Translations under genes and position numbers: made by a program
Notes under the pieces: model-generated
The model's input: the letters and a program-made list of their open reading frames with translations, nothing else
Told to the model about the DNA's origin: nothing
Databases searched by the model: none
Assembly: GCA_020284085.1 (NCBI GenBank)
Contig: JACEVL010001161.1
Span: 3,897,930 to 3,961,929, forward strand
DNA from: Aporrectodea caliginosa
Taxonomy: Eukaryota; Annelida; Clitellata; Crassiclitellata; Lumbricidae
Length of the DNA: 64,000 nt
Direction: 5' to 3'
Shown: positions 1-19,964 of the stretch, in pieces
How the letters are laid out: each line of letters begins with the position of its first letter
How positions within the stretch are numbered: position 1 is the first letter of the stretch

Positions 1-285
1 GAAGAACTGGGACAGAAGGAAACGATAGTGGAAAGAATAAATAAACGAAGACTAACATGGTATGGACATGTGATCAGGATGGAGAACGGAAGAATGCCGG
101 CAAAGGCGCTGCACGGAGAGGTGGAGGGAACAAGGAGCAGAGGACGTCAGAAGAAGAGATGGATAGATAACGTACTGGAGGACATAGAAGACAGAGGATG
201 GGACTTAAGAAGGGCAATAGAACTCGCAAGAGACCGACCGAAATGGAGAAGTTTTGTTAGAGCCTCATCGTCAGCGAATACTTGA
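1..285 (+). mobile_element. 3' end of a non-LTR retrotransposon (C-terminal tail domain)
   Basis: An open frame runs in from the left edge to a stop at 283-285. It encodes the C-terminal tail typical of RTE/I-like LINE polyproteins: a RRLTWYGHVIRM block, then a basic GRQKKRWIDNV block, then a DRPKWRSF block. After the stop comes a purine-rich GAAA tail (about 288-315), as expected for a LINE 3' end. The rest of the element lies outside the window. The clade is inferred from the motif layout only. Confidence 0.75.
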
Positions 286-738
286 CGGAGGAGAAAGAAA
301 GAAGAAAGAAAGAATGATATAGGTCGATGTCCACGGCCCTGGCCCCAGAAGATGTTAACATTAGAGACCGTTCTGAATTGGCCATAATGTTCCATGGTGA
401 GAAACCACACAAACCATGCAGAATCTGACACTGTAAAGGCCAAACCACTTCTGGTGTCATCTTGATCAGTGGCACAGATCAGTCAATCTGGTTCACGGTT
501 TATGGGACAGCTTTTGTAGATAATGTCTTATCATGGATAGTTTCAAAAGAGCCGATAACCGGATGAATAGCATAATTTATAAAGCCAAAATAGGCCTACA
601 TAATTTTATCGATCTCGCCATCATTAACATTTTCGTTATCTTAATTTTGTAATCAGCTTGATCTCCGCTAATACATTGACAACCATTTGAATAGATAAAC
701 TATTTTCTAGACGTACAACGTAGATAGATCAACTCCAG
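286..738. other. non-coding stretch before the first alkaline phosphatase exon
   Basis: I see no exon here. The sequence is AT-rich and holds one TAGGCCTA palindrome near 592. It is most likely the end of an alkaline phosphatase intron carrying the retrotransposon tail to its left. Confidence 0.5.
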
Positions 739-10990
<10,252 letters not shown>

Positions 10991-12860
10991 ATCCTGGGAA
11001 TGGTACATCGTCTCCATTCAGCTTTCTTCACGTCGTTTTCATTATGCTGGGCTTGTTCATCTTCATATAAGAAGACAAAAACATATCTACACGGATGACA
11101 AACTGAAACTATTTGATTTACAATAACCGTAATTCGACAATACAACAACGGTATAATTATGTCGTAGGCTAGCTGTTTTGCTAACAATTGTCAGTCATAT
11201 ACCTGGCATGATTAAAGACCATTATTTAAGATTTCAATCACTTTTAAAGACTCTTATTTAAAATGTCATTTAGGCCTATTTAATTATTTAAAGTATTTAT
11301 TTTCTCAAATAAATTAAATTCTATTAACTAGGCCTACTTGTTACGTCGAGTGACCTAAATAATTGAAATAATTGAGTTGTATGGAAGTCGTTGAACAGAA
11401 GTCCTATCTTGAGTCTTACATTTTTCTGACCACTCTCGCCGCTCCAATTCTAAATAACATGCACCGTAGCCTTGTGACTGTTTATACCTGCCTGACCTTT
11501 GGATCTTGACCTTGAACCGAACCGGACTTTATAATGTTTTCACTCAGCGCCTGGTTAGTTGCTGTTTAACGACACTGTCATGAAAAAGATGATTAACGTC
11601 GCCCTTCTCCTTTTCTCAGGCTAGGGACTGGCACTGCCAGAGTGCGAGCAGTGGCGGAGTTTGAGCGCCTCTGAATGAGTTGATTCCCGCGACTTAGCTT
11701 TCATTGGATGCAGTAGAAATCTAGATATTTCGCCTACGATTACTTGACAAGTAGGTCTACATGAAGATATCGACCTATAAAACTTTGTGGGAAATCTATA
11801 ATATGCCCATTGACCTTTTGTCTGATGCATACTTAGTGCAATATAGGCCTACAATTGGTCTACAAGTACTGTAGTACAATCGATTCAACTGAACAATACA
11901 TGGTGTACATTGGTGTAGTATACAAGTGCCACGCTGTTGATGTTACGCATGTAATTACCTACACAAATAAAAAAACAGTTGTATTGTACTGCATCGTACA
12001 AAACATTAAAGCGCATTAGAAGTTATGGGAAGTTGGCTGGCAAGGAGAAGGTTTGGCGATGCTCTTGATTAACGATATAAAATGTCGAGTCGCCAACTCC
12101 ACTTTGAAGACGGTCGACTCGGCGAAGATAAGGGTGTATCACCAAACTCGCAGGAATTCACCGTCGGCGATATATAGATGGGGTCAGATGGAAACCGCCG
12201 CATTCCAGGGTGAAGTGTCTGACTCGCAAGAGTAACCTTACAGAATTTTGCTAAGCGAAGCAGACAAAATCTCGTCCCTAGTTACGGTGGGCACTTTAGG
12301 ATCCAGCGTGGAGGACCCTGTATTATAGGCCTACGTGTCCGGCCGTTTACCATCAGGATCCGTTTGAGGGCGTTATAATCATTTATATAATAATTATAAG
12401 CTATATCTATGGTTATAATAGGGTAATGGCAATTATTCTGCAGAAGCACACACTGGCCAGTAGCCTATCTAAACTGGGTCATGATGTCCCTTCGTTCCAC
12501 CTCCAATTCTCACCACATCTTTACAGAATGCAGAAGTCAAAGACCTTCTCTCAACTCATAATCTGCTATAGGACTATCGGTCTAGTGCACATTACCAAGC
12601 CTGGATTAACCACCGGTCCAGTGCGTCCACGGACCCAGGCGGCCAGGCCTACTAAATATTTAACAAAATGGGGCCCACCATTAGAATGCTAGGCCTACCT
12701 TAGAAATATTATGCATTCTAATAGGCCTACTGTCCTTAACAATTATTTTAGTTTTCAAATGTTACATTGGTGACATGTAGTAACTGAAATATGTTTTAAC
12801 ACGCTAATTTTACTGCAAGCAAACAACGATAGTCACTTGCAACTCGACAGCCAAGACAAT
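10991..12860. other. alkaline phosphatase 3' flank; no gene seen
   Basis: A canonical AATAAA at 11308-11313 could end the alkaline phosphatase transcript. Beyond it I see only AT-rich sequence with several TAGGCCTA palindromes (near 11272, 11331, 11846, 12328, 12691, 12722). There is also a short piece like a CR1/SINE tail near 11668. Confidence 0.45.
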
Positions 12861-12867
12861 TATGAGA

Positions 12868-13120
12868 TTTGCAGAGGCGCAACCACGGTCCAGAAGTTGG
12901 GGGGACCTACTAGAATGCGTGAGTGGGGTGGGAGTTGGAATTGCGAGCGCCGAAGGCGCGAAGCTGCGATTGCCGAAGGCAAGAAGCCCCTAACGACTAG
13001 GGGGTATGGGGAGCGTCGTAAGCTCCCCATCGGGGTCTGGGGCAGAGCCCCAGAAGCCGACGCAATTTTGAGCATATGATGCCAAATGGAGTACATTTTG
13101 GGCTTTAATTTACCTCAAAA
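12868..13120 (+). repeat. dispersed repeat, copy 1
   Basis: The stretch with AGGCGCAACCACGG, GAAGGCAAGAAGC, GGGGGTATGG, GAGCGTCGTAAG and GACGCAATTTTGAGCAT recurs at 14490-14725 in the same order and orientation. No coding content is visible. It is probably a non-autonomous DNA transposon, but I could not fix its ends. Confidence 0.7.
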
Positions 13121-13289
13121 TTTTCACCGATGATTTCGATATAAAAGTACCTAAACCATCTAGATCTGTGAAAAATGTGACTTTATTATATGAATAAACT
13201 GAACGTGACAAGGGTTTAAGAGAATTGAACGGAAACGAGTAGAATAAGCTCTAGAACAGTGTTTGTCAAAACTAGGAAAATCGGCAGGG

Positions 13290-14480
13290 AGGAAGCCTTA
13301 ACAGGTCAATTTTCTTGGAATACCGTTAAGGCGTTTATGTTCCCCTACAGTGGCAAATCCCCACCCAACAGAGGAGGCATCACGTAGCCGTGCGAGGATA
13401 GTAGCTCTAACAATGTCAAAGAGACGTTGACCAATGACCATGGTGACCGTGGGCGACCAAAACACGTAGGCGTACAGCCGTACATGGATTTTCCGGCTTT
13501 GCAGCATATATTGTCTATATGTGCTCCAAAGCCAATCCGATCAGAGATGGTGACACCCAAAATAACCATCTCCTGGACCCGCTCGATGCCAGGGATGAGA
13601 GGAGGGATGGCAATAGGTTTGGACCTCGGTCGTTTGACAACCATTTCTCTGGTCTTAGCATGGTTTAATTTAAGATTCCTAATGGATGCCCACTTAGAGA
13701 TATGGTCAAGTTCAGAAAGAGTGCTGTCAATGCAGAAGCAGGGACCAGCAAGTATATCTACACGGTGATTCAATAAAAAGTAAGCCAAACTTTGTATTTG
13801 ATATAAGTACTTCTAACATGAAAACAGTATTAAATATTTTTGTGAAGACACTCTCAGTAGTATGGTTTAATCATTTAATTAAAGAAGATGTTCAAAATGT
13901 CCTCCTTCTGCTTGCACGTAAGCCTGGAGGCGCTGGCGCCATTGGGCAACGTTTTCTTCAGTGCGCGATGACCTTCGTCTGCCACTACCAATGACGCGGT
14001 CGACTGACCCTGTTCCGCTAATTTTTCGAAGCAATTTATCTAATCCGCTTCTGGTCCAGTGTTTTTCTAGAGACTCTTGTAGAAATTGACGGCTGCTGTA
14101 ATTCTTGGATTCCTCAAACCTTTTATCATGTGTAAATCTTCCTTACTAAAAGGCTTTTTTCGGAAATTTCTAGTTTCTTGTTTATGTTTTTAATTGTATT
14201 ATCGTCTGCATTTTTGAGTAGGAAATAAAAACCGGAAGTCATTAAAATGAAAAAGTAAGTATGTGCATGTTTTTATTTCTAAAATATTATTAATAAAATA
14301 CAGATCAAGCTTTAATATTTGTTTATAAAGTTTGGCTTACTTTTTATTGAATCACCGTGTATATCGTCGGCATATTTAGTGAGACGGTTTTCACGGTATT
14401 TAGGTTTAAGGCTAGAAATGGCTATGACAAAATCAGTAGGTCCAAGGCCAGAGCCTTGTACTATAGGCCCTACTAGCATT
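13290..14480 (-). mobile_element. Jockey-like LINE reverse transcriptase fragment, interrupted by a MITE
   Basis: The minus strand from about 14480 gives QGSGLGPTDF and the catalytic KYADDI, then stops at the MITE (13761-14359). It resumes with DILAGPCF, SKWASIRNLKLNHAKTREM and VILGVTISDRIGFGAHID. A frameshift near 13490 moves the rest (VRATILARLRDASSVGWGF) to another frame, ending near 13298. It is a dead, 5'-truncated copy. The clade is inferred from the order of the blocks. Confidence 0.85.
13761..14359 (-). mobile_element. Tc1/mariner-type MITE, internal-deletion derivative
   Basis: Perfect 33-bp terminal inverted repeats (13761-13793 and 14327-14359, starting CACGGTGATTCAAT) are flanked by a TA duplication (13759-13760, 14360-14361). 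On the minus strand it keeps the start of a transposase: PFSKEDLHMIKGLRNP, then after a frameshift WTRSGLDKLLRKISGTGSV. That runs directly into the transposase C-terminus (QWRQRLQAYVQ then GGHFEH). The catalytic DDE core between them is missing. The element sits inside the YADD region of the LINE fragment. Confidence 0.92.
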
Positions 14481-14489
14481 AATGGTATA

Positions 14490-14725
14490 AGTTTAGAGGG
14501 GAGAGATCGCGGAAGGCAAGAAGCTCCTAACGACTATAGGGGGTATGGAGGAGCGTCGTAAGTTCCCCCAACCGACGCAATTTTGAGCATTTGATACCAA
14601 ATGGAGTGCATTTTGGGCTCTTGTTTGCCTCACATTTCAAAAGTTGGGGGGGGGACGGTCCCAAGCTGTTCCAAAGTTGGGGGGACGCGTCCCACGGGTC
14701 CCATAGGGTGGTTGCGCCTATGGAG
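14490..14725 (+). repeat. dispersed repeat, copy 2
   Basis: Second copy of the element at 12868-13120. It ends with GTTGGGG blocks and GGTTGCGCCTATGG, which is inverted relative to the AGGCGCAACCAC start of copy 1. That suggests GGCGCAACCAC is a terminal inverted repeat of the family. Confidence 0.65.
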
Positions 14726-14843
14726 ATTTGCAACCGTTATAACTTCTTTAGGCCGCTAGGGTTCCGATGACAGTTTACTCTGCTGAGGCTGCTGAATGAT
14801 AGGCTAATAGGGCCTATATCCTCTTCCACCCATCACCGTCGGG

Positions 14844-15062
14844 CAGGGGCGTCCATCCTATGGGGGGAAATGAAGCAGAAACCTTCATAGCATTTTCCGG
14901 GGGAAGAACTTTTTTAGTATATTAAACGTCTCCTCAGTTTTTCCATCTTAGAATTAATCGATTTGTTGTTTCAAATTTCGGTAATCGAGATTTTCTCTTG
15001 TGGGGGAAATCTGATGACACGAGGGGAATGCTTCATAGGCGTAAGGGGGATGGACGCCCCTG
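14844..15062. mobile_element. 219-bp hAT-type MITE
   Basis: Terminal inverted repeats CAGGGGCGTCCATCC (15 bp perfect) are flanked by a perfect 8-bp duplication CCGTCGGG (14836-14843, 15063-15070). Subterminal TGAAGCA/TGCTTCA match the hAT element at 8345-9727, so this is a short internal-deletion relative of it. Confidence 0.93.
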
Positions 15063-15235
15063 CCGTCGGGCGTCCGGTACACAACACTATTTATCAGCCG
15101 CGTGCTCAACCTTACCCTCGCCCAGCTGAAGGTTTTCCTACAAAAGTTTTAATTCGAAAGATGTGAATATGGAACTTTGTGACGAATGGAATAATGGCGA
15201 GCATTTTCGAGTCAATTGCCGAGTTGCGTCAGTGC

Positions 15236-15787
15236 TATGCCCCCAAGCCGCAACCATAGCCGCCGAGCAGCCGAATTTTTGTCCAAGCCAATTAGCCGCC
15301 GGATATTTTACGGCTTAGCCGTAAAACCGCCGAGAATTTTTTACGGCTAGCCGGCGGAAAAAAGTTTAGCTAATTCAGCTAGAACACGCACAAAGTTGTG
15401 AACTTGTGATTATGAAGTGTTGCCGCTGGGTTAGTAGTTTGTAGGCTACTTAGTTAGAGCGCAAATAAGCGATGAGTGCAGTTCATGGCCATCTAGGCCT
15501 ATAATTGTAATGGACTTATTGAAACTATACTGTTTTGTATGACTTTCTGTGTGCCACTAATAATTGTTCAGTTTTATGGCATTGTAACAGTTGTTCTAAT
15601 GTCTAACTAATTGACTTTTTGGAACTCTCTGTTGTCGATACACGTTTTGAACGAACTACGTTTCAAGCCGTAATTTTTTTACGGCTAGCCGAAAAAGGTA
15701 GTTTACGTCATTTACGGCTAGCCGAAAAGCCCCCGTCAATTTTTTCAAGCCAGCCATTAGCCCTAAAAATTGCGGCTTGGGGGTATG
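15236..15787. mobile_element. 552-bp non-autonomous hAT element
   Basis: Ends are TATGCCCCCAAGCCGCAA and, inverted, CATACCCCCAAGCCGCAA. The flanking 8-bp duplication is perfect: GTCAGTGC (15228-15235, 15788-15795). Inside are several copies of ACGGCTAGCCG in both orientations, probably subterminal transposase-binding motifs. No transposase is visible. Confidence 0.9.
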
Positions 15788-15951
15788 GTCAGTGCCAACC
15801 AAACCATCGCCTCTCCAAATGTTGCAAATAATGAATTAATACAATTTGCAATCAGGATTTCCGAATGTTTGCGTTACTCTTCGTATAGGCCTATATATCC
15901 TAATTGTCTTCCAGATCCTTCCTGTAAAAGCCTCCAGCCACTGTTCGCAGC

Positions 15952-16815
15952 GGTACCCCGTCAGAACGGCCCAGGACAAATCGGCCCCGACAAAACGGCC
16001 CCGACAAATGGGCCCCGACAAAACGGCCCCGACAAAACGGCCCTCGTCAAAATGGCCTCGACAAAACAGCCCCGTCATTTCGGCCCCCGTCATAACGGCC
16101 CCCGTCAAATCGACCCCCGTCATATCGACCCCCGTCAAATCGGCCCCCGTCAAATCGGCTCCCGTCAAACCGGCCCCAGTCATATCGGCCCCAGTCACAT
16201 CGGCCCATCACAAAATATCACATGTCCTAAGTACTTTCAAGTTAGCTTGATGAAAAGAATTATTTGCGTAAATATAGAACTCGGATTGGTAAAACCGTAG
16301 TTTAGGCCTACGTTGCCATATTATTTTAGCCTATGTGGTCACTGGTCAGTTTAAAATGGAAGTTGGATTGCTGAAAATAATTTTGGCGTTAAAATGGAAG
16401 TTGGATTTATGAAAAATAATTCGTTGAGTAAATAGAAGTTGGTTTTATGATAGTTGTCATTGAAAGCATTTAAATAATTAAATACACCAACCAGTTAGCA
16501 TTAGATGATGGTCCCCGCAGTCCATTGCCCAGCTGAACCGTCGCTTGAGGCCTCCTTTCAACAAAGTAAGCTTAAAAGTACTTACAACATTGGATATTTT
16601 GTATGGGGCCGATATGACTGGGGCCGATATGACTGGGGCCGATATGACGGGGCCGATATGACTGGGGCCAATATGACGGGGGCCGATATGACGGGGGCCG
16701 ATATGACGGGGCTGTTTTGTCGAGGCCATTTTGATGGGGGCCGTTTTGTCGGGGCCGATTTGTCGGGGCCGTTTTGTCGGGGCCGATTTGTCCTGGGCCG
16801 TTCTGACGGGTCACC
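15952..16815. mobile_element. foldback element with 14-15 bp sub-repeat arms
   Basis: Two arms of about 270 bp (15952-16225 and about 16590-16815) are inverted copies of each other. Each is built mainly of about 16-18 tandem units of the type CGGCCCCCGTCAAAT. The outer ends are GGTACCCCGTCAG and, inverted, GGTGACCCGTCAG. A perfect 9-bp duplication GTTCGCAGC flanks it (15943-15951, 16816-16824). The loop (about 16225-16590) has no gene. The design matches foldback/TU-type elements. Confidence 0.9.
16351..16455 (+). repeat. ~40-bp tandem repeat in the foldback loop
   Basis: Three copies of a unit starting AATGGAAGTTGGATT (16353, 16393, 16433). The same unit forms a four-copy array at 42301-42436, outside any recognisable foldback arms. 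Confidence 0.75.
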
Positions 16816-17180
16816 GTTCGCAGCCCCTCCCGCTCTGTTGTGGTCTATCTCAAGGCTCCGTCCTGGGTTCACTGCTCTTCATTCTGTATACCACACCACT
16901 AAGCCATCCCATAGAATCCTCCTCTGTTGACCACCATTCACCTCTACGCAGACGACAACCAACTCCACATATCCTTCTCCCAAAGCTCTTTTTCCACCTC
17001 CATTCCACAGCATATCCTTCCAATTCTCGACCTAAACGACATCCACCTTAACATCTGCTCTGCCCCTCTGATCCTCTGGAAAACTGGAAACCGGATTCAG
17101 ACCTCCATTGGACTACTCTTTTGCCTTCCCCCATTTTGCTCAGGCGCTTTCGGCATCCTGGTCCGCCACTTGCTGTAAAA

Positions 17181-18412
17181 TATTGCCAATGGCCCACCAT
17201 TAAGAGAAGGTTTGACACACCTGTTTTAAAATCAAAAATATCTATATATGCTATAATTTAAATTTTGTCAACACTTTTGGTTGAACATATATTTGTGGCC
17301 TAGGCCTACTATACACTTTTGGCACCAGGCCTACAAAATGTTAATCCGGCCCTGCGCATTACATAGTTTGAACGCTCTGCATTATTAGGCTATAGTTCAC
17401 TTAACCTCTGTCATTGTGAAAATGTTTTTGAAAAACGTTTGCTAAAAAGTTGCGAAAAGTTTAACTAAATATGTTTAGTTTAGTTAACTTATTTACAAAA
17501 TCAGTTGCCAATTTGTAGCTTTACTTTTTTTATTTTAGTTGAAAAATAGTTATAGTTTAACTTTTTAAATTAGTTTGTGCCCATCACTGTAAGCGCGGCA
17601 AACGCCTAACCCTGTTCTCCCATAAATCAATATGCAAATAATATTATGTCACCGCCCTGTTAATACGCTTGCCATTCATGTATAGTCGATATTATCATTG
17701 GTGGAATGGTGGCTCATCGTAAGTAAGTAAATAGCCTTTATTTGCATCTGACAAGCGCACATGCATTACATTGTATACAACGATAACATTCACTTTAAAA
17801 TAAACTATGACAGTAGCCTAGGCCTAGCAGATTGTTGAGTCAAACATACACAACTAAATATAACTAAAAATGCATGGGTTAGGCTAATAAAACTGCTTTT
17901 AAACAATTTAAATTTAAGTAGCACGAAAGGATGTCTTCCTCGGGCAGCTGTTCACTAACGTTATATAAAAAACATGAATAAAGTAGTGAAAATAAACGAA
18001 TTTCCGTAATGCAATTTCCTAGACAATATTTCCGTTCAACCACCCATAGATATAATAACACACCAACGCCCAACTGCCCAAGAGATGCTTCACCATGATA
18101 GGCCTAGGCCTTTATTCCGCGTACCTGAGAAAATTGAAGGAAAGCATCGTCACGTGATAACGCTACGGCGTCGGCCAAACAGCTTGGGCAATCATTTTAA
18201 GCAACCGCCCTACAGAACTCTGGGAAATATGAGAACCAAGCGACTTCATTTTAAAATTTCTGACTTGTTTCACAATTTTAATTTATGTTTGAAGAGGAAT
18301 ACTGAAATATTAATATAATTTCGAAAATTTTATAGGCAGGCTACATGTTTATTTAGATCATTAAATTTTAAGAGAAGTGAAAGTTGCATTATAAAGCTCG
18401 ATCAGCATTTCC
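17181..18412. other. repeat-rich, no gene seen
   Basis: A possible hAT end lies at about 17350 (TTAATCCGGCCCTG) and another at about 17585 (GTGCCCATCACTG). Their partner ends were not found. Several TAGGCCTA palindromes occur (17301, 17820, 18102). No coding region is evident. Confidence 0.4.
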
Positions 18413-18650
18413 AATGCGCATGCGCAGCCATTACTTTTATATAGGTCAACCGTTCATAAACCACACAGAATGCTGCCGTTAGCGATATTGCTATGTGTTT
18501 TGAATTTACTATAAACTAGTATCGAATAATACAATCAAATATTATCCAATATTTGCGTCAAAGTAGATCATAGCAATATCGCTAACGGCACCATTCTGTT
18601 TGTTTATAAACGGTTGACCTATATAAAAGTAATGGCTGCGCATGCGCATT
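18413..18650. mobile_element. hairpin element with ~83-bp inverted arms
   Basis: Arms 18413-18495 and 18569-18650 are near-perfect inverted repeats, starting AATGCGCATGCGCAGCCATT, around a 73-bp AT-rich loop. Weaker inverted similarity extends outward (ATCAGCA / TGCTGAC). It looks like a foldback-type MITE. No clear target-site duplication was seen. Confidence 0.8.
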
Positions 18651-19202
18651 AATACTGCTGACCTTGGTTCTGAAGCATCGACGTACATTGGGAGAATATA
18701 AGGAGAGTAAGTAAGGAAGTAAGTATATTCTTTTTTGAATTAATTTTAATTAAGTTAATAAATTTGGTACGGCAATGACGACATTACCAACAGCGCTAGG
18801 AGCTGTAAGTATAATAAACACTGAACACAATAATACCACTACATAGTGATAAAGTGGTCGTTGTAGGTACAATCATGGGCACTCCTGGCCAGAAAGTTGC
18901 AGGGCCTAGTTAAGAGCTATACATTTTTCTCTTACTGATTCTTTAAATGTAGACTTTGTCTTCGATTAACATGAACCAAATGAAAGTGGTAAATAGAATT
19001 TAAAGCATTACAAATTATTTCACTTAATTCCTTTTCAAGATACGTAAATATAATTCAATTCAATGTTCAATTTTCCACAGTTAGGTAAATTACACTTTTC
19101 AAATATTCCACCTATCAAATTTCCATTTCATGGCAATTACTTGAACAAACAAAACAGCTTATTGGTTTTTCTTTCTCAGCTCATAATAATTATTATACCC
19201 AC

Positions 19203-19615
19203 AAGGATCCTGAGTGGCCGAGTGGGTTGGTAGCCGGCTCGTCACGCCGGCGCCCCGGGTTCGCTTCCCGGTCGGGTCGGTTTATCATAGATTAATTTCT
19301 CGGATCTTTACTGCGGGTGGCGCGGTCGCACTATAAACGTGGAGTACAATACAACACACAATACAACACATCACAATACAACTGGGGCGCGGTGGTTTAG
19401 GGGTATGTTCGGTGCCTTGCAGCTGGAGGGTTGCGGGTTCGAATCCACCTCAAAGTCGCCGCGTAGGGACCCTGGGCAAGTCCTTCACTCGCAATTGCTC
19501 ATGCGCTTCGGCGTGAAACTCCGATTCAGCGTTCGCGCAGTAGTCGGGAGCGCCTCTGAATGGGAAATCTGGTAGGGGCGCTATAACTTACAAGTGTTCA
19601 AATACAATACAATAC
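19203..19615 (+). mobile_element. composite SINE with two tRNA-like heads and a CR1-like tail
   Basis: Head 1 (19204-19288) has an A box TGGCCGAGTGG and a B box GGTTCGCTTCC (19258-19268). Head 2 (19383-19455) has A-box-like TGGTTTAGGGGT and B box GGTTCGAATCC (19436-19446). An AATACA-rich linker joins them. Then come a core with CCTGGGCAAGTCC and a tail GGAGCGCCTCTGAATGG...GGGGCGCTATAA, ending in AATACA repeats. The tail matches the 3' ends of CR1-like LINEs in this window (for example 30725-30802). A full inverted copy is at 30803-31215. Confidence 0.9.
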
Positions 19616-19964
19616 TATATTGCTTGGCATCTCTATTATACAACCCATCTGGGTTGACGTGAATTGGCTGGTGGTCTGCTCTTAGCTATTGAGTAGGCCT
19701 AGTGCTTTAGAAGTTTGGAGTTTACCATTCAGGAAAACGTTCGCATATAATACTGTAGTAACGTTGATTTGATAAGCTAATGTAGTATACTTTTACGTAC
19801 TTACTAATAGTTCCCCAATACTCCCATAAGCAATTGCGCATGTGGTTTCCTATCTAGCAATTCTATTGGCGGTCGTACCAATCGTGAGCGTAGTAAGCTT
19901 TTCGCGAAGGACGGTGGAGTGTCACTTGTTTGAATTACGAACGAGAATTAAAATAATAAAAATA

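Larger units (their letters stand above)
15860..17180 (+). mobile_element. LINE reverse transcriptase fragment interrupted by a foldback element
   Basis: Plus-strand coding enters before 15943 (LPVKASSHCSQ), is split by 15952-16815, and resumes with PLPLCCGLSQGSVLGSLLF and ILYTTPLSHPI. A frameshift near 16925 precedes HLYADDNQLHISF, which holds the YADD box. Similarity fades near 17080. It is a dead copy, of a different family from the minus-strand fragment at 13290-14480. Confidence 0.8.

Noticed and set aside
15836..16930. Frames encoding pentapeptide-like ladders (GADMTGADMTG, SAPVISAPV) on both strands
   Set aside because: They arise because the foldback arms are made of 15-bp units, which give a five-residue period in every frame. 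The inverted arms give the same on both strands.
19204..19455. Two tRNA genes
   Set aside because: A and B boxes are present, but the heads repeat with the same linker and tail at 30803-31215 and 5742-5990, so they are SINE heads.
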